From positions 3,472,001 through 3,536,000 of the forward strand of contig OZ252283.1 in assembly GCA_965250025.1 (NCBI GenBank): a DNA stretch of 64,000 bases, given 5' to 3'. The stretch is from CBDDLD01 sp965250025 (GTDB lineage Bacteria; Bacteroidota; Bacteroidia; Flavobacteriales; Flavobacteriaceae). Below the pieces are notes generated by a model. That model was not told the DNA's origin and searched no databases. It worked only from the letters and a program-made list of their open reading frames with translations. The first letter of the stretch is position 1; each line of letters starts with the position of its first letter. Positions 34,354-43,943 of the stretch are shown here, piece by piece. A program made the translations under genes and the position numbers.

Positions 34354-37300
34354 TCATTCTTCGAGTTGAATAACATTAATAGTGTCATTAACATAAACCA
34401 ATATCTTTTTAATGACGTCAAAAGACATTTGTTTTAAAACGGTTTCATATTGTAACAATTGAATTCTGTGCTTTTGATCTTCTTTTCCGGTCTTATAATC
34501 AATGATCACGGCTTGGTTTTCAGAATTAATAACAATCCTGTCCGGTCTTAATACATTTCCAAACGGATCGAGGATTTCTTTCTCATTATAGATGATAAGG
34601 TCATCTGAAAAATAAGCCTTGAGTTCGGGATGCGTCATAATAGCATTAATACTGGTTTTAAATTCAGTGGCACGATCAGCATTAATCTGCCCGGATCGGG
34701 TAAATTCATGAATTACAATATCGATATCATTTAGTGTTTTTATTTTAGATAGAATGGCATGTATGAGATTACCGCGCTCAATGGCGTGTTGTCTTTCGGT
34801 ATCCCATAAGTATCCCGAATTGGCAATAATATGTAAGTTGTGATGTTCTTTAGCAGTTGAAATGAAAGCCCTCGATGATGTCTGTATGTCGGGAGCAGTT
34901 GCTGTGGTTTCTCTTTTTGAGTTCCCAAAGCTGTAGGACGAGCTGGTTTCATTCCACAAGCCGAGACTATTAAAATATGCAATAAAGAGACCGGAGTAGC
35001 ATTTTGGATTATCATCTTTTTTTGATATTACATACAGCTGTTCCACGGCTCTGGTTAAAGCTACATATAGCAGGTTAATATTATCCAGCTCTAACTGAGA
35101 TTGGTGTTTGTGATATATGGTATTGGTAGTTTCATTAAAATGCTCAAAATCTTTGGTGTAGTTAAGATGAGCATACGAGAACTCCGCATAATGTTCTGGG
35201 TTTAAGGCAACCCATTCTTTAGGCTCAACTTCTCGGTAAATATTTAGGTCAGCATACGGGAAAATAACCACGGGAAACTCTAAGCCTTTAGCTTTATGTA
35301 TGGTCATGACTTGCACTGCATTCTGATTTTCGGGAGTTCTTATGCTTAACCCATCAGCCTTTTGATCATAATATTCAATAAAGTTTACAATATCGCCTGT
35401 TTGTTTTTGAGTATACTCCAATACAAAATCTAAAAGATATTCGAGATAAGCATCGGACTTGTCGATCAACTTGAACGCTCTTATAATGATTTCTATAAGC
35501 TCATATAGTGGCGCTTGTGATAGGGTATGCAAACTGATATCGACATCAAAATCTTTAAGGTTTTTAAAGAAGACCTCTATATCATAATCAAGATATTGCT
35601 GGTAAAAATCATGTTTGTCATTAATATTAAAAAGATGGGCAATATAACTGAGGACTTCAATTTTTATTTTAGCATTCTCAGGGTCTGTCAAAAGCCTTAA
35701 AAGATCTATTACAAATGTAACTTTAACGGAATTTTTAATCGATAGTGCTTCAGACGAAATTACGGGAATCCCATTTTCATTTAAGACATTAGCAATAGCA
35801 ACACCTTCTTTCTTATATCGTACAAGTATAGCAATGTCCTCGAGTGCATATCCGTTTTCTAAACAATTTAAAAGTGTTTGATACACGTGTTGAGGATAAA
35901 GCTCATCCCTTTCATCATGCTTGGTAAGGTCTAGAAAATTAAAATTTACATATCCATTGTAGGACTTAAAAGGGTTTTGAGCTGAAGCCTCATACAGAGT
36001 AGTGTAGGTCTGATCGTTAAAAGTATGTTGCGAAATAAAATTGAAAAATAAATTATTGAAATTAATGACCTCTTTACAACTTCTATAGTTTGTGTCTAAA
36101 GAGATAACTTCAGGCTCTACATGAAAAGGATTGGTGGTTTTATTGTATAGTTGAATGAATTGTTCTGCTTCACCACCTCGCCATCTGTAAATAGATTGTT
36201 TGGCATCTCCCACAAGCATCAACGATCCTCTGTTGTTTGGCGTTTCCTGTTCCAGTGCATTTGAGATCAACGGAATTAAATTTCGCCATTGTAAAGCAGA
36301 GGTGTCCTGAAATTCATCGATAAAGTAATGTTTGTATTTCTCGCCCAAACGTTCATAAATGAATGGTGTTGGCTGGTGTTTTATTTCGCGACTTATGATG
36401 CTGTTGAATTCTGAAATAAGTATTTTATTTTGTTCCTCTTTTATGGCGTTTAGCTCCTTTTTAATAGCATTTAATACGGATAATGGCGTTACATTTTTAT
36501 ATACGGCCTTGAAGAACTTAAGTTTAAAAATTTGAGTTTTTGTAGTTGTAAAAGCCTCTGACAATTGAGGTTGGATATTGTCAATTATAGCACCAATATC
36601 ATCCGTAACTCGCTTTGGATACAATGGTCTGTTTTCTGTGAGATCGCTTTGCCATGCAGAATCAAATGCAATATTAAACCGTTTATTCTGAATATTTTTA
36701 AAATGGTTGGGTAATGATTTTCTGTTAAAGTCTTCAAACTGTAAACCACACTCTTCTATGAAAGTTAAAATGGCCTCTGCAGTTTTTACGACTTTGGTTT
36801 CTGTATCGTGAATGCCTTTTTTTAGATGGATTTTTAAAGCCTCAAAATTTTGAGGCGTTTTGTCTTCTAATGATTTAATATATGACAGATCGCCCTCATT
36901 AATGAGTAGTTTGGAAATCTTATTAAGATCGTAACTAATATCCCAACTTTTGTTATCATCCGCTTTTTCTATGGCAAAATCAATGAGGGTTTTGGTGAGT
37001 GCAGTATCACTACCTGCTTTAGAGATTAGACGGTCTACAGCCTCATTAAGTAAGCGGGCTTGATCCAATTCTACTTCAAAATTGGGAGATAAGTTAAGGT
37101 CAAAGGCAAAAGTTCTGATTAACTTATGATTAAAACCATCAATTGTTGAAATATCAAAACCGGCATAATTATGAATAATATATTTTAAAAGAGGTTTCGA
37201 TTTTTCATGAAGTGCTTGAGGTGTAAAAGACAATTCATCACAAATGATCTTAAACATAGCATTATCAGATTCAATAATATTTTGATTAGAGAACTGCCTT

Positions 37301-37482
37301 AGTGTATCGATGATACGTGTTTTCATTTCGCTTACTGCCTTGTTGGTAAATGTTATGGCCAGCATGTATTTAAAGGCTTCAGGATGCTTTGCTTTAAAAA
37401 GCAGCTTTAAATAGGACTTGGTCAGTGTAAATGTTTTACCACTGCCAGCCGAAGCGTTATAGATTTGAAAAGAAGCTTGCAA
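34354..37482 (-). CDS. AddA/RecB-like UvrD-family helicase-nuclease
   Basis: A 1042-residue double-strand-break resection helicase. Walker A is in NASAGSGKTFTLTKSYL (about 9-25), motif II is seen as FIDEFQDTSALQWRNL, motif III as LVGDAKQSIYRWRGG, and motif V/VI as MTIHKAKGLEFPVVIFP and LLYVALTRAVEQLYV. The C-terminal nuclease carries RPDRIVI ... VIIDYKTGKEDQ. This matches AddA architecture; its partner is the AddB-like protein at 28779. kbl starts 35 bases after its stop and may be co-transcribed. Confidence 0.92.
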   Translation of the reverse strand: MQASFQIYNASAGSGKTFTLTKSYLKLLFKAKHPEAFKYMLAITFTNKAVSEMKTRIIDTLRQFSNQNIIESDNAMFKIICDELSFTPQALHEKSKPLLKYIIHNYAGFDISTIDGFNHKLIRTFAFDLNLSPNFEVELDQARLLNEAVDRLISKAGSDTALTKTLIDFAIEKADDNKSWDISYDLNKISKLLINEGDLSYIKSLEDKTPQNFEALKIHLKKGIHDTETKVVKTAEAILTFIEECGLQFEDFNRKSLPNHFKNIQNKRFNIAFDSAWQSDLTENRPLYPKRVTDDIGAIIDNIQPQLSEAFTTTKTQIFKLKFFKAVYKNVTPLSVLNAIKKELNAIKEEQNKILISEFNSIISREIKHQPTPFIYERLGEKYKHYFIDEFQDTSALQWRNLIPLISNALEQETPNNRGSLMLVGDAKQSIYRWRGGEAEQFIQLYNKTTNPFHVEPEVISLDTNYRSCKEVINFNNLFFNFISQHTFNDQTYTTLYEASAQNPFKSYNGYVNFNFLDLTKHDERDELYPQHVYQTLLNCLENGYALEDIAILVRYKKEGVAIANVLNENGIPVISSEALSIKNSVKVTFVIDLLRLLTDPENAKIKIEVLSYIAHLFNINDKHDFYQQYLDYDIEVFFKNLKDFDVDISLHTLSQAPLYELIEIIIRAFKLIDKSDAYLEYLLDFVLEYTQKQTGDIVNFIEYYDQKADGLSIRTPENQNAVQVMTIHKAKGLEFPVVIFPYADLNIYREVEPKEWVALNPEHYAEFSYAHLNYTKDFEHFNETTNTIYHKHQSQLELDNINLLYVALTRAVEQLYVISKKDDNPKCYSGLFIAYFNSLGLWNETSSSYSFGNSKRETTATAPDIQTSSRAFISTAKEHHNLHIIANSGYLWDTERQHAIERGNLIHAILSKIKTLNDIDIVIHEFTRSGQINADRATEFKTSINAIMTHPELKAYFSDDLIIYNEKEILDPFGNVLRPDRIVINSENQAVIIDYKTGKEDQKHRIQLLQYETVLKQMSFDVIKKILVYVNDTINVIQLEE

Positions 37483-37552
37483 CGAAAGAAAAATTTTATA
37501 CCAAAATAAGTAATCTTAATAATTTATTTAGTTTTTCTTGTGGTCATTATTG

Positions 37553-37560
37553 TAAATTTG
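37553..37560 (+). promoter_or_regulatory. Candidate -7 box for superoxide dismutase
   Basis: TAAATTTG fits TAnnTTTG, 33 bases before the ATG. TTTAG lies about 20 bases upstream as a weak -33 element. Confidence 0.5.
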
Positions 37561-37593
37561 TTAAAATTAAAACAGTAACTAAAAACAAATATT

Positions 37594-38202
37594 ATGGCTT
37601 TTGAATTACCAAAATTAAAATACGCTTATGATGCTTTAGAACCACATATTGATGCTCGTACTATGGAGATTCATCACTCAAAGCATCATAACGGTTATAC
37701 AACCAAGTTAAATGCTGCAATTGAAGGTACAGATTTAGAAGGAAAATCAATTGAAGATATTCTGACCAATATGGACATGTCTAATGCAGCAGTAAGAAAT
37801 AATGGTGGCGGGTATTATAACCATTCATTATTTTGGGAAGTAATGAATCCGGAAGGGAAAGGGTATTTGTCAGGAGAATTAAAAGATGCTATTGAGAGTG
37901 CTTATGGTTCTGTTGATGCCTTTAAAGATGCTTTCGCAAAAGCTGCCGCTACACAATTTGGTTCAGGTTGGGCTTGGTTATGTGTACATAAAGGTGGTAA
38001 AGTTGAAGTGTGCTCTACACCAAATCAAGACAACCCACTGATGCCATCGGTTAGTTGTGGTGGCACGCCAATTTTAGGGTTAGACGTATGGGAACACGCC
38101 TATTACCTTAATTATCAAAACAGAAGGCCAGATTACATACAAGCATTTTTTAATGTAATTAACTGGAATGAAGTAGAAAGACGTTATGCAGAAGCAAAAT
38201 AA
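37594..38202 (+). CDS. sodA: Superoxide dismutase (Fe/Mn family)
   Basis: This cytosolic enzyme turns superoxide into oxygen and peroxide. The N-terminus is FELPKLKYAYDALEPHID. Metal ligands are the His in MEIHHSKHHNGY, the His in NNGGGYYNHSLFW, and Asp and His in LDVWEHAYYLNYQN. The length of 202 is standard. Fe versus Mn preference is not certain from the residues seen, so the symbol is provisional (sodA/sodB). Monocistronic, with its own promoter box and a downstream hairpin terminator. Confidence 0.95.
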   Translation: MAFELPKLKYAYDALEPHIDARTMEIHHSKHHNGYTTKLNAAIEGTDLEGKSIEDILTNMDMSNAAVRNNGGGYYNHSLFWEVMNPEGKGYLSGELKDAIESAYGSVDAFKDAFAKAAATQFGSGWAWLCVHKGGKVEVCSTPNQDNPLMPSVSCGGTPILGLDVWEHAYYLNYQNRRPDYIQAFFNVINWNEVERRYAEAK

Positions 38203-38233
38203 CACATTACGTTAAGTCGTATACAATATTGAT

Positions 38234-38264
38234 AAAAATCCAGGTTTTTGACTTGGATTTTTTT
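38234..38264 (+). terminator. Intrinsic terminator after sod
   Basis: AAATCCAGG-TTTTTGA-CTTGGATTT is a 9-bp stem (one G-U) followed by a T run. Confidence 0.75.
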
Positions 38265-38277
38265 ATGATATGAAATG

Positions 38278-38350
38278 AAAAAAGGTGAACGAGAGTTCAC
38301 CTTTTTTGCCCCAAATCTACCATAAACTTAACCTACTTATGTTATGGTGA
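38278..38350. repeat. Twin structured element, copy A
   Basis: The hairpin AAAAAAGGTGAAC-GAGA-GTTCACCTTTTTT is followed by GCCCCAAATCTACCATAAAC, TTAACCTACTTATG and TTATGGTGA; ACCATAA and TTATGGT pair. On the minus strand the ACCATAA stem precedes a GGTGAAC terminator hairpin with a T run, the layout of a small RNA or terminator. Copy B lies 234 bases away. Confidence 0.7.
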
Positions 38351-38511
38351 GTCAAATATAAGCTTACATATTTCGAATACTATAATTTATTGGATAAACG
38401 ACGCATAAATTAGTCTAACCGGGGAAACACTATTATTTATGGGTGATTGGCAAGGGAAGCACTTTTTAAGTCGATTTTTGATGTATTGACTTTACTTACA
38501 ATATGTTACAT

Positions 38512-38585
38512 AAAAAAAGGTGAACACTGTTCACCTTTTTTTGCCCCAAATCTACCATGAACTTAACCTACTTATGTTATGGTGA
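38512..38585. repeat. Twin structured element, copy B
   Basis: Copy B has AAAAAAAGGTGAAC-ACT-GTTCACCTTTTTTT, then GCCCCAAATCTACCATGAAC and the same TTAACCTACTTATGTTATGG tail. It differs from copy A mainly in the hairpin loop. Between the copies (38351-38511) I see no gene. On the minus strand it is the first element downstream of purF. Confidence 0.7.
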
Positions 38586-38695
38586 CACTAATGTATATTT
38601 AATTTGTTAAAGCCAATGCAAATAATGGATGAAATGCATTTTTTTTAGACTAAGGGTCTTTTTTTTCGGACTAACCGTTATTTTTTTCGATTTTA

Positions 38696-40594
38696 TCAGT
38701 AGGCTCTTTCGTTATTCCCTTCGTAAAAATTGATAAAGGCTCTATTAACAACTCTGTTTCCTCCTTGAGTTGGATAATTTCCTGTAAAGTACCAATCGCC
38801 AAGATTTTTTGGACAGGCTTTATGCAGGTTGTCTACGGATTGGAAAATGATATTCACTTTAGCATTCACGCTTTCGTCACTCAACAATTCTGAAATCTTA
38901 TCAGAGATCTCTTCATCAGTAAATTCCTTATAAATGTCTTTAACAAAGTTCTTAACATCTTTATCCTTTAAATCAATTTGAGCTTTACATTTTTTATAAA
39001 CCTCATCAACCAGATGGTATTTGTTGTGATCTTTTAATAATTCTAATGCAGCTCTAAACGCAACAAGGCTTTCTAGGTTAGCCATGTCTATACCGTAACA
39101 ATCAGGATACCTAATTTGTGGAGCAGAAGAAACCACAATGATTTTCTTAGGATTCAATCGGTCCATCATTTTAATGATACTCTTTTTGAGCGTTGTTCCT
39201 CTTACAATACTGTCGTCAATGATAACCAAATTATCTGTAGATTTTATAACACCATAAGTAACATCGTAAACATGAGCCACCAGATCATCCCTACTGCTAT
39301 CTTCAGTAATGAAAGTTCTGAGCTTTACATCTTTAATAGCAATTTTTTCTATTCGAGGTCTTTCCGATAAGATCTCGGTAACACGTTTTGCAGATAGTTT
39401 GCCATTACCAGCCAAAATGGCTTTTGTCTTTTTTTCGTTCAGATGTTCTTCAACAGAGTTTATCATACCAAAAAATGAAGTTTCTGCTGTGTTTGGTATG
39501 AAGGAGAATACCGTATTCTCGGTATCATTATCTATAGCTTTCAGAACTTTAGGCATTAGCAAACGACCAAGTTCTTTACGTTCCTGATATATTTCGGCAT
39601 CGCTACCTCTCGAAAAATAAATGCGTTCAAACGAACATGCTTTACGTTCTAGAGGAGTTACAATTTGTTTAATGGAAGTTTCTCCAGACTTTTTTGTGAT
39701 GATAGCGTGTCCTGGCTCTAATTCCAAAACGTCATCAAAGTCAACATTAAAAACGGTTTGTATCACCGGACGTTCAGATGCAACCACGACCACTTCATCA
39801 TCTTTATAATAATAGGTAGGGCGAATTCCTGCCGGATCTCTAAGTACAAAAGAATCACCATGTCCCAATAATCCGGCCATAGCATAACCACCATCCCAAT
39901 TTTTAGAGGCTTTTTTGAGAATCTTGGCAATATTAAGGCGCTCAGCGATCAATGGAGAACATTCACTTTTGGTATACCCTTCCTTTTTAAGGTCTTTGTA
40001 TATTTTAGAGACGGCATCATCTAAAAAATGACCGATCTTTTCCATGATGGTTATCGTATCTGCTTTTTCCTTTGGATGCTGCCCCAGTTCTACCAGATTA
40101 TTAAAGAGCTGGGTTACATTGGTCATATTAAAGTTACCAGCTACGATTAAATTTCTATGCATCCAGTTGTTTTGTCTTAAAAAAGGATGTACACTTTCTA
40201 CACTGTTTTTACCGAAAGTACCATAACGAACATGCCCCAGTAAAAGTTCGCCGATGTATGGAATGTGTGTTTTTTGTAAGTCAACATCATTTTGGTATTC
40301 AGGATGCTGAGACAATTCATGATTTATGCGCTGATTGATCTGCCCGAAGATATCCTGTATAGGTTGCTGAGCTATAGAACGTACTCGACTAATGTAACGT
40401 TCTCCTGGCTGGGTGTCTAGTTTTATACTGGCAAAACCGGCACCATCCTGACCACGATTGTGCTGTTTTTCCATCATGAGATACATTTTATTTACACCAT
40501 AAAATGCACTACCGTATTTTTCTTTGTAATAGTCTAAAGGTTTTAAAAGTCTTATGAGTGCTATACCGCATTCATGTTTTAAAGCATCGCTCAT
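38696..40594 (-). CDS. purF: Amidophosphoribosyltransferase (long Bacteroidetes form)
   Basis: PurF makes 5-phosphoribosylamine from PRPP and glutamine, the first step of purine synthesis. The N-terminal glutaminase has the nucleophile C9 in HECGIALIR and GHVRYGTFG. The PRTase domain has VIIDDSIVRGTTLKKSI, the PRPP loop. At 632 residues it exceeds E. coli PurF (505) and belongs to the longer type found in Bacteroidetes, with a C-terminal extension ending NRVVNRAFINFYEGN. It is followed on the minus strand by three T tracts and the twin elements, and preceded by a sugar-kinase gene with its own terminator. Confidence 0.9.
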   Translation of the reverse strand: MSDALKHECGIALIRLLKPLDYYKEKYGSAFYGVNKMYLMMEKQHNRGQDGAGFASIKLDTQPGERYISRVRSIAQQPIQDIFGQINQRINHELSQHPEYQNDVDLQKTHIPYIGELLLGHVRYGTFGKNSVESVHPFLRQNNWMHRNLIVAGNFNMTNVTQLFNNLVELGQHPKEKADTITIMEKIGHFLDDAVSKIYKDLKKEGYTKSECSPLIAERLNIAKILKKASKNWDGGYAMAGLLGHGDSFVLRDPAGIRPTYYYKDDEVVVVASERPVIQTVFNVDFDDVLELEPGHAIITKKSGETSIKQIVTPLERKACSFERIYFSRGSDAEIYQERKELGRLLMPKVLKAIDNDTENTVFSFIPNTAETSFFGMINSVEEHLNEKKTKAILAGNGKLSAKRVTEILSERPRIEKIAIKDVKLRTFITEDSSRDDLVAHVYDVTYGVIKSTDNLVIIDDSIVRGTTLKKSIIKMMDRLNPKKIIVVSSAPQIRYPDCYGIDMANLESLVAFRAALELLKDHNKYHLVDEVYKKCKAQIDLKDKDVKNFVKDIYKEFTDEEISDKISELLSDESVNAKVNIIFQSVDNLHKACPKNLGDWYFTGNYPTQGGNRVVNRAFINFYEGNNERAY

Positions 40595-40610
40595 TGCTTA
40601 GGGTTGTTAT

Positions 40611-40640
40611 TAAAAAACGCGCTCAAATTTTGAGCGCGTT
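40611..40640 (-). terminator. Terminator after the PfkB-family kinase
   Basis: AACGCGCTCAAATTTTGAGCGCGTT is a self-complementary 25-base hairpin. On the minus strand it is followed by a T run, ending the kinase transcript before purF. Confidence 0.9.
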
Positions 40641-40645
40641 AGTAT

Positions 40646-41572
40646 CTATGTTAATTCTATTTCAAATTGAGTCAGGTTCTTAAACTGCTTTAGGCGATTA
40701 AGCACTTCTCCGCTTTTCAATGCTTCCATACGTTGTGTGCCAAACTTTTCAACACAAAATGAGGCTAAAGTTGAACCATATATAACCGCATTTTTCATGT
40801 TTTCAAAAGAATAATCTTCCGTTTTAGCAAGATAGCCTGCAAACCCTCCAGCAAAGGTATCACCAGCACCAGTAGGATCAAATACTTCTTCGAGTGGTAA
40901 GGCCGGCGCATAAAATACATTCTCATTATGGAATAAAAGCGCCCCATGTTCCCCTTTTTTAATCACTACATATTTTGGTCCCATATCATGAATCTTTCTT
41001 GCAGCAACTACCAAAGAATATTCGCCTGTTAATTGCCTTGCTTCTTCATCATTAATGGTAATAACATCAATATGCTGCATAACCTTATGAAGATCGTCCA
41101 AAGCATTATCCATCCAAAAGTTCATAGTGTCCAATACGACAAGCTTTGGTTTTTTGTGCATTTGTTGTAATACACTCATTTGAGTAGAAGGGTGCAAATT
41201 TCCAAGCATAACCACTTCAGAATCCCTGTAATGTTCAGGAACCACAGGTTTAAAATCGGCTAATACATTAAGTTCTGTAGCAAGGGTATCTCTGGAGTTC
41301 ATATCATTATGATATAGGCCACTCCAAAAGAAGGTTTTCCCATCTTTTACAATCTCAATACCTGAAATATCTATATTCTTATCAGAAAGCAAATCCAAAT
41401 ACTGTTGAGGAAAATCGCCACCAACAACAGATACGATTGCAGAGTTTACATTAAATTGAGAAGCCGCAAGACCAATAAAAGTACCAGCGCCTCCTAAAAT
41501 TTTGTCGGTTTTACCAAACGGAGTTTCTATAGCATCAAACGCTACAGTACCAACAATTACTAACTTGCTCAT
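40646..41572 (-). CDS. PfkB family carbohydrate/nucleoside kinase
   Basis: A 308-residue ribokinase-fold enzyme. It has GGAGTFIGLAASQF near residue 27 (substrate side), an acidic VITINDEEARQLTGE segment, and the PfkB signature 2, DPTGAGDTFAGGFAGYLA, holding the catalytic Asp. The substrate may be a sugar or nucleoside (adenosine-kinase-like); not decided by sequence. The downstream terminator separates it from purF, so linkage with purine synthesis is only positional. Confidence 0.9.
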   Translation of the reverse strand: MSKLVIVGTVAFDAIETPFGKTDKILGGAGTFIGLAASQFNVNSAIVSVVGGDFPQQYLDLLSDKNIDISGIEIVKDGKTFFWSGLYHNDMNSRDTLATELNVLADFKPVVPEHYRDSEVVMLGNLHPSTQMSVLQQMHKKPKLVVLDTMNFWMDNALDDLHKVMQHIDVITINDEEARQLTGEYSLVVAARKIHDMGPKYVVIKKGEHGALLFHNENVFYAPALPLEEVFDPTGAGDTFAGGFAGYLAKTEDYSFENMKNAVIYGSTLASFCVEKFGTQRMEALKSGEVLNRLKQFKNLTQFEIELT

Positions 41573-41643
41573 AAAGCCATTTTGAATTAGGGTGCAAATA
41601 TACGTGGATAAATAAAAAACTCATACTTTTTAGAGTTGGAGTT

Positions 41644-42249
41644 TTATTTTCCGTATGTTTTTACGTTATGTCTTAATTCCTGAAAGGTTTTAAAAGGGCC
41701 TTTTACAAGTAGTCCATTGACAATAAAAGCCGGAAGGTTTCCCTCGGGATTTAAGAACAGCTGTTGTGTTACCATTACAACACCATTGCTTTTTTCTTCT
41801 ATAAGCCAATGTCCCATGAGTTGCTTTATACGTATCATTTGCTTTTTCTCAGGAATACCATTAGGTAAGCCTTCAATAGTTAATTTATATTTTGTTTTTG
41901 ATATCTTTTTTACGGTAATGAGCGTAACAACATCCCGATCTCTTACGGGCCATGGCAGATCTTTATAAGCGTAAAAGACATGTTGCGTATCGTTCAATTG
42001 TTTAACATAATAACTGACACCTGCCTTACAGCTATCTGTATATTTTGGAGCGGTTAGTAATTCGTTAAGAATATGATCCATAGAAGTATGCAGGGTAGAG
42101 ATCGCTTTATACTCTTTAATCTTAGAATTACTAACATTACGGGTGTATACCTTAATATGGTCTTCATTTTTTTTCAAAACCCAAGAGGCTTGAGCAATAC
42201 TTATTTGAGAAATACAAAATAAAAGGCCGATGCTTAAACTTCTGATCAT
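41644..42249 (-). CDS. START domain-containing exported protein
   Basis: The 201-residue protein has a signal peptide (SIGLLFCISQISIAQA) and a START/lipid-binding fold: SWVLKKNEDHIKVYTRNV, YVKQLNDTQHVFYAYKDLPW and PVRDRDVVTLITVKK, the last being a family hallmark. Likely a periplasmic lipid- or hydrophobic-ligand-binding protein. It follows the RNase H gene on the minus strand by about 60 bases. Ligand unknown. Confidence 0.88.
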   Translation of the reverse strand: MIRSLSIGLLFCISQISIAQASWVLKKNEDHIKVYTRNVSNSKIKEYKAISTLHTSMDHILNELLTAPKYTDSCKAGVSYYVKQLNDTQHVFYAYKDLPWPVRDRDVVTLITVKKISKTKYKLTIEGLPNGIPEKKQMIRIKQLMGHWLIEEKSNGVVMVTQQLFLNPEGNLPAFIVNGLLVKGPFKTFQELRHNVKTYGK

Positions 42250-42308
42250 AAGGATTAGTTTTTAAGCTTTAGTGGGGTTATCGTAAAATAAATTACAGTG
42301 GATTTAGA

Positions 42309-42947
42309 TTATTTTCTGCCAAAGTCTGCTGGAATTTCTCCCCAGGCTTTGGTTTCCCATTTTACAATAGTAGTGGTATAGCTGTTCTCGTTGAGCCACT
42401 TTACAGCTCTGTCTACCAAATCAAAGACAGGTTTATTGGTCGAATTGCGTTGCAGTTTAGAGTTGCATGTTTTTTTACGAACCCAGCTCATTGCGGTTTT
42501 GGAATCTGTATAGATGATTCGATTGCTTTGCTGCTGTTTTAAGTAAGCAAGCCCATGAACAATGGCTAAAAACTCACCAATATTATTAGTGCCTTCTTCA
42601 AAAGGTCCCTGAATAAATAATTGCTTTTTGGTTTTGGTGTCTACAGCACGGTATTCCATTTTTCCGGGATTACCACTGGAAGCCGCATCAACACTAATGG
42701 AATTATAATTAGGCTGACCAATTCTTTTCAGTTCCGCTTCCGAAAGCTCACTTTTAAAAACCTTAGACTTACCAATATATGCCTTTGGCCCTTCTTTATA
42801 TGCCCTTTTTGCAGCGTCAAAAGTTGCAAATGACTTGTATTTTGCGCCTTTGAAATCTTTGATTTGGGCTTTGCAATCCTCCCAGGATTCAAAAACCCCT
42901 GTGTGGTGGCCTTTCCAAACAGTATAAAACTTTTTCTTTTTAGACAT
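42309..42947 (-). CDS. rnhA: Ribonuclease H with N-terminal hybrid-binding domain
   Basis: The protein starts at MSKKKKFYTVWKG, a viroplasmin/caulimovirus-type hybrid-binding domain (residues 1-55, VWKGHHTGVFESWEDCKAQI). The RNase H fold follows with the full D-E-D-D set: D87 (SVDAASSG), E125 (NIGEFLA), D148 (YTDSK) and D208 (IPADFG). It cuts RNA in RNA-DNA hybrids. A start at 42968 would add seven residues within purN and is rejected; the chosen start overlaps purN by 8 bases. 212 residues. Confidence 0.93.
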   Translation of the reverse strand: MSKKKKFYTVWKGHHTGVFESWEDCKAQIKDFKGAKYKSFATFDAAKRAYKEGPKAYIGKSKVFKSELSEAELKRIGQPNYNSISVDAASSGNPGKMEYRAVDTKTKKQLFIQGPFEEGTNNIGEFLAIVHGLAYLKQQQSNRIIYTDSKTAMSWVRKKTCNSKLQRNSTNKPVFDLVDRAVKWLNENSYTTTIVKWETKAWGEIPADFGRK

Positions 42948-43512
42948 CTTTGGAAAGTAAAGCTTCAACGACCTTAGGGAAATGCATCATTTCCAATTCA
43001 TGAATCTTAGCAGCAACGTCTTCGGCAGTATCATTATCGGTAACCGCACATACCGATTGAAAAATGATGGCACCTTCATCATAGTTTTCATTAACATAGT
43101 GTATGGTGATGCCGGTTTCTTTTTCTTTATTGGCGACCACGGCATTGTGTACATGCATGCCATACATGCCTTTACCACCATATTTAGGTAATAAGGCAGG
43201 GTGAATATTAATTACTTTATTAGGAAAATGACTTAAAATAGATTCCGGGAACTTCCATAAAAAACCGGCAAGAACAATCAGATCTGGTTTAATAGTATTT
43301 AAAATCTCCAACACATGACCAGATGCTGTGAAAGTAGTACGGTTAAATGATAAAGCGCTAATTTTTAATGTTTTACACCTCTCTAAAACTTTGGCATGAG
43401 GATTGTTAGTCAACACCATGACAACCTTGGCAATAGCTCTGCTTTGAAAAAACCGAATTAAATTTTCAGCATTAGTTCCAGAACCGGAAGCAAAGATTAC
43501 AATATGTTTCAT
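42940..43512 (-). CDS. purN: Phosphoribosylglycinamide formyltransferase
   Basis: PurN transfers a formyl group from 10-formyl-THF to GAR in purine synthesis. It has IVIFASGSGTNAENLI (residues 4-19, phosphate site), the catalytic motif NIHPALLPKYGGKGMYG with Asn and His, and the Asp in NENYDEGAII. 190 residues. It lies divergently from acpP, with the RNase H gene overlapping its end on the same strand. A further pur gene (purF) lies on the same strand downstream. Confidence 0.95.
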   Translation of the reverse strand: MKHIVIFASGSGTNAENLIRFFQSRAIAKVVMVLTNNPHAKVLERCKTLKISALSFNRTTFTASGHVLEILNTIKPDLIVLAGFLWKFPESILSHFPNKVINIHPALLPKYGGKGMYGMHVHNAVVANKEKETGITIHYVNENYDEGAIIFQSVCAVTDNDTAEDVAAKIHELEMMHFPKVVEALLSKDV

Positions 43513-43658
43513 GTGCAGATATCGAAAATGTTAAGTTTGTTAAACAAAAAAAAGAATAATAATTTACAATGGGAAAGCAAAAATGAATTACTTATACCGA
43601 TTTTTTAAACTCAAAAGCATATTTTATCGGTAAAGGCAACTTTTAAATAAAGTTTTTT

Positions 43659-43666
43659 TATTTTTG
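43659..43666 (+). promoter_or_regulatory. Candidate -7 box for the acpP operon
   Basis: TATTTTTG fits TAnnTTTG, 31 bases before the acpP start. The upstream stretch is T-rich without a clean TTTG. Confidence 0.5.
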
Positions 43667-43697
43667 CGGTCTAATTAAAACTTAAAATTAAAAGATT

Positions 43698-43931
43698 ATG
43701 TCAGACATTGCATCAAGAGTAAAAGCGATTATCGTAGACAAATTAGGTGTTGATGAAAATGAAGTGGTAACTGAAGCTAGCTTCACCAATGATTTGGGAG
43801 CTGATTCACTAGACACTGTAGAATTAATTATGGAATTTGAAAAAGAGTTTGATATTCAAATCCCTGACGATCAAGCTGAAAACATTGCAACAGTTGGTCA
43901 AGCTATTTCTTACATAGAAGAAGCAAAATAA
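43698..43931 (+). CDS. acpP: Acyl carrier protein
   Basis: The 77-residue acidic protein carries growing fatty acids on 4'-phosphopantetheine attached to S37 in LGADSLDTVELIMEFEKEF, the standard motif. It is followed 12 bases later by fabF, then rnc, the classical acpP-fabF-rnc order. Confidence 0.98.
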   Translation: MSDIASRVKAIIVDKLGVDENEVVTEASFTNDLGADSLDTVELIMEFEKEFDIQIPDDQAENIATVGQAISYIEEAK

Positions 43932-43943
43932 GCATATAAATTT

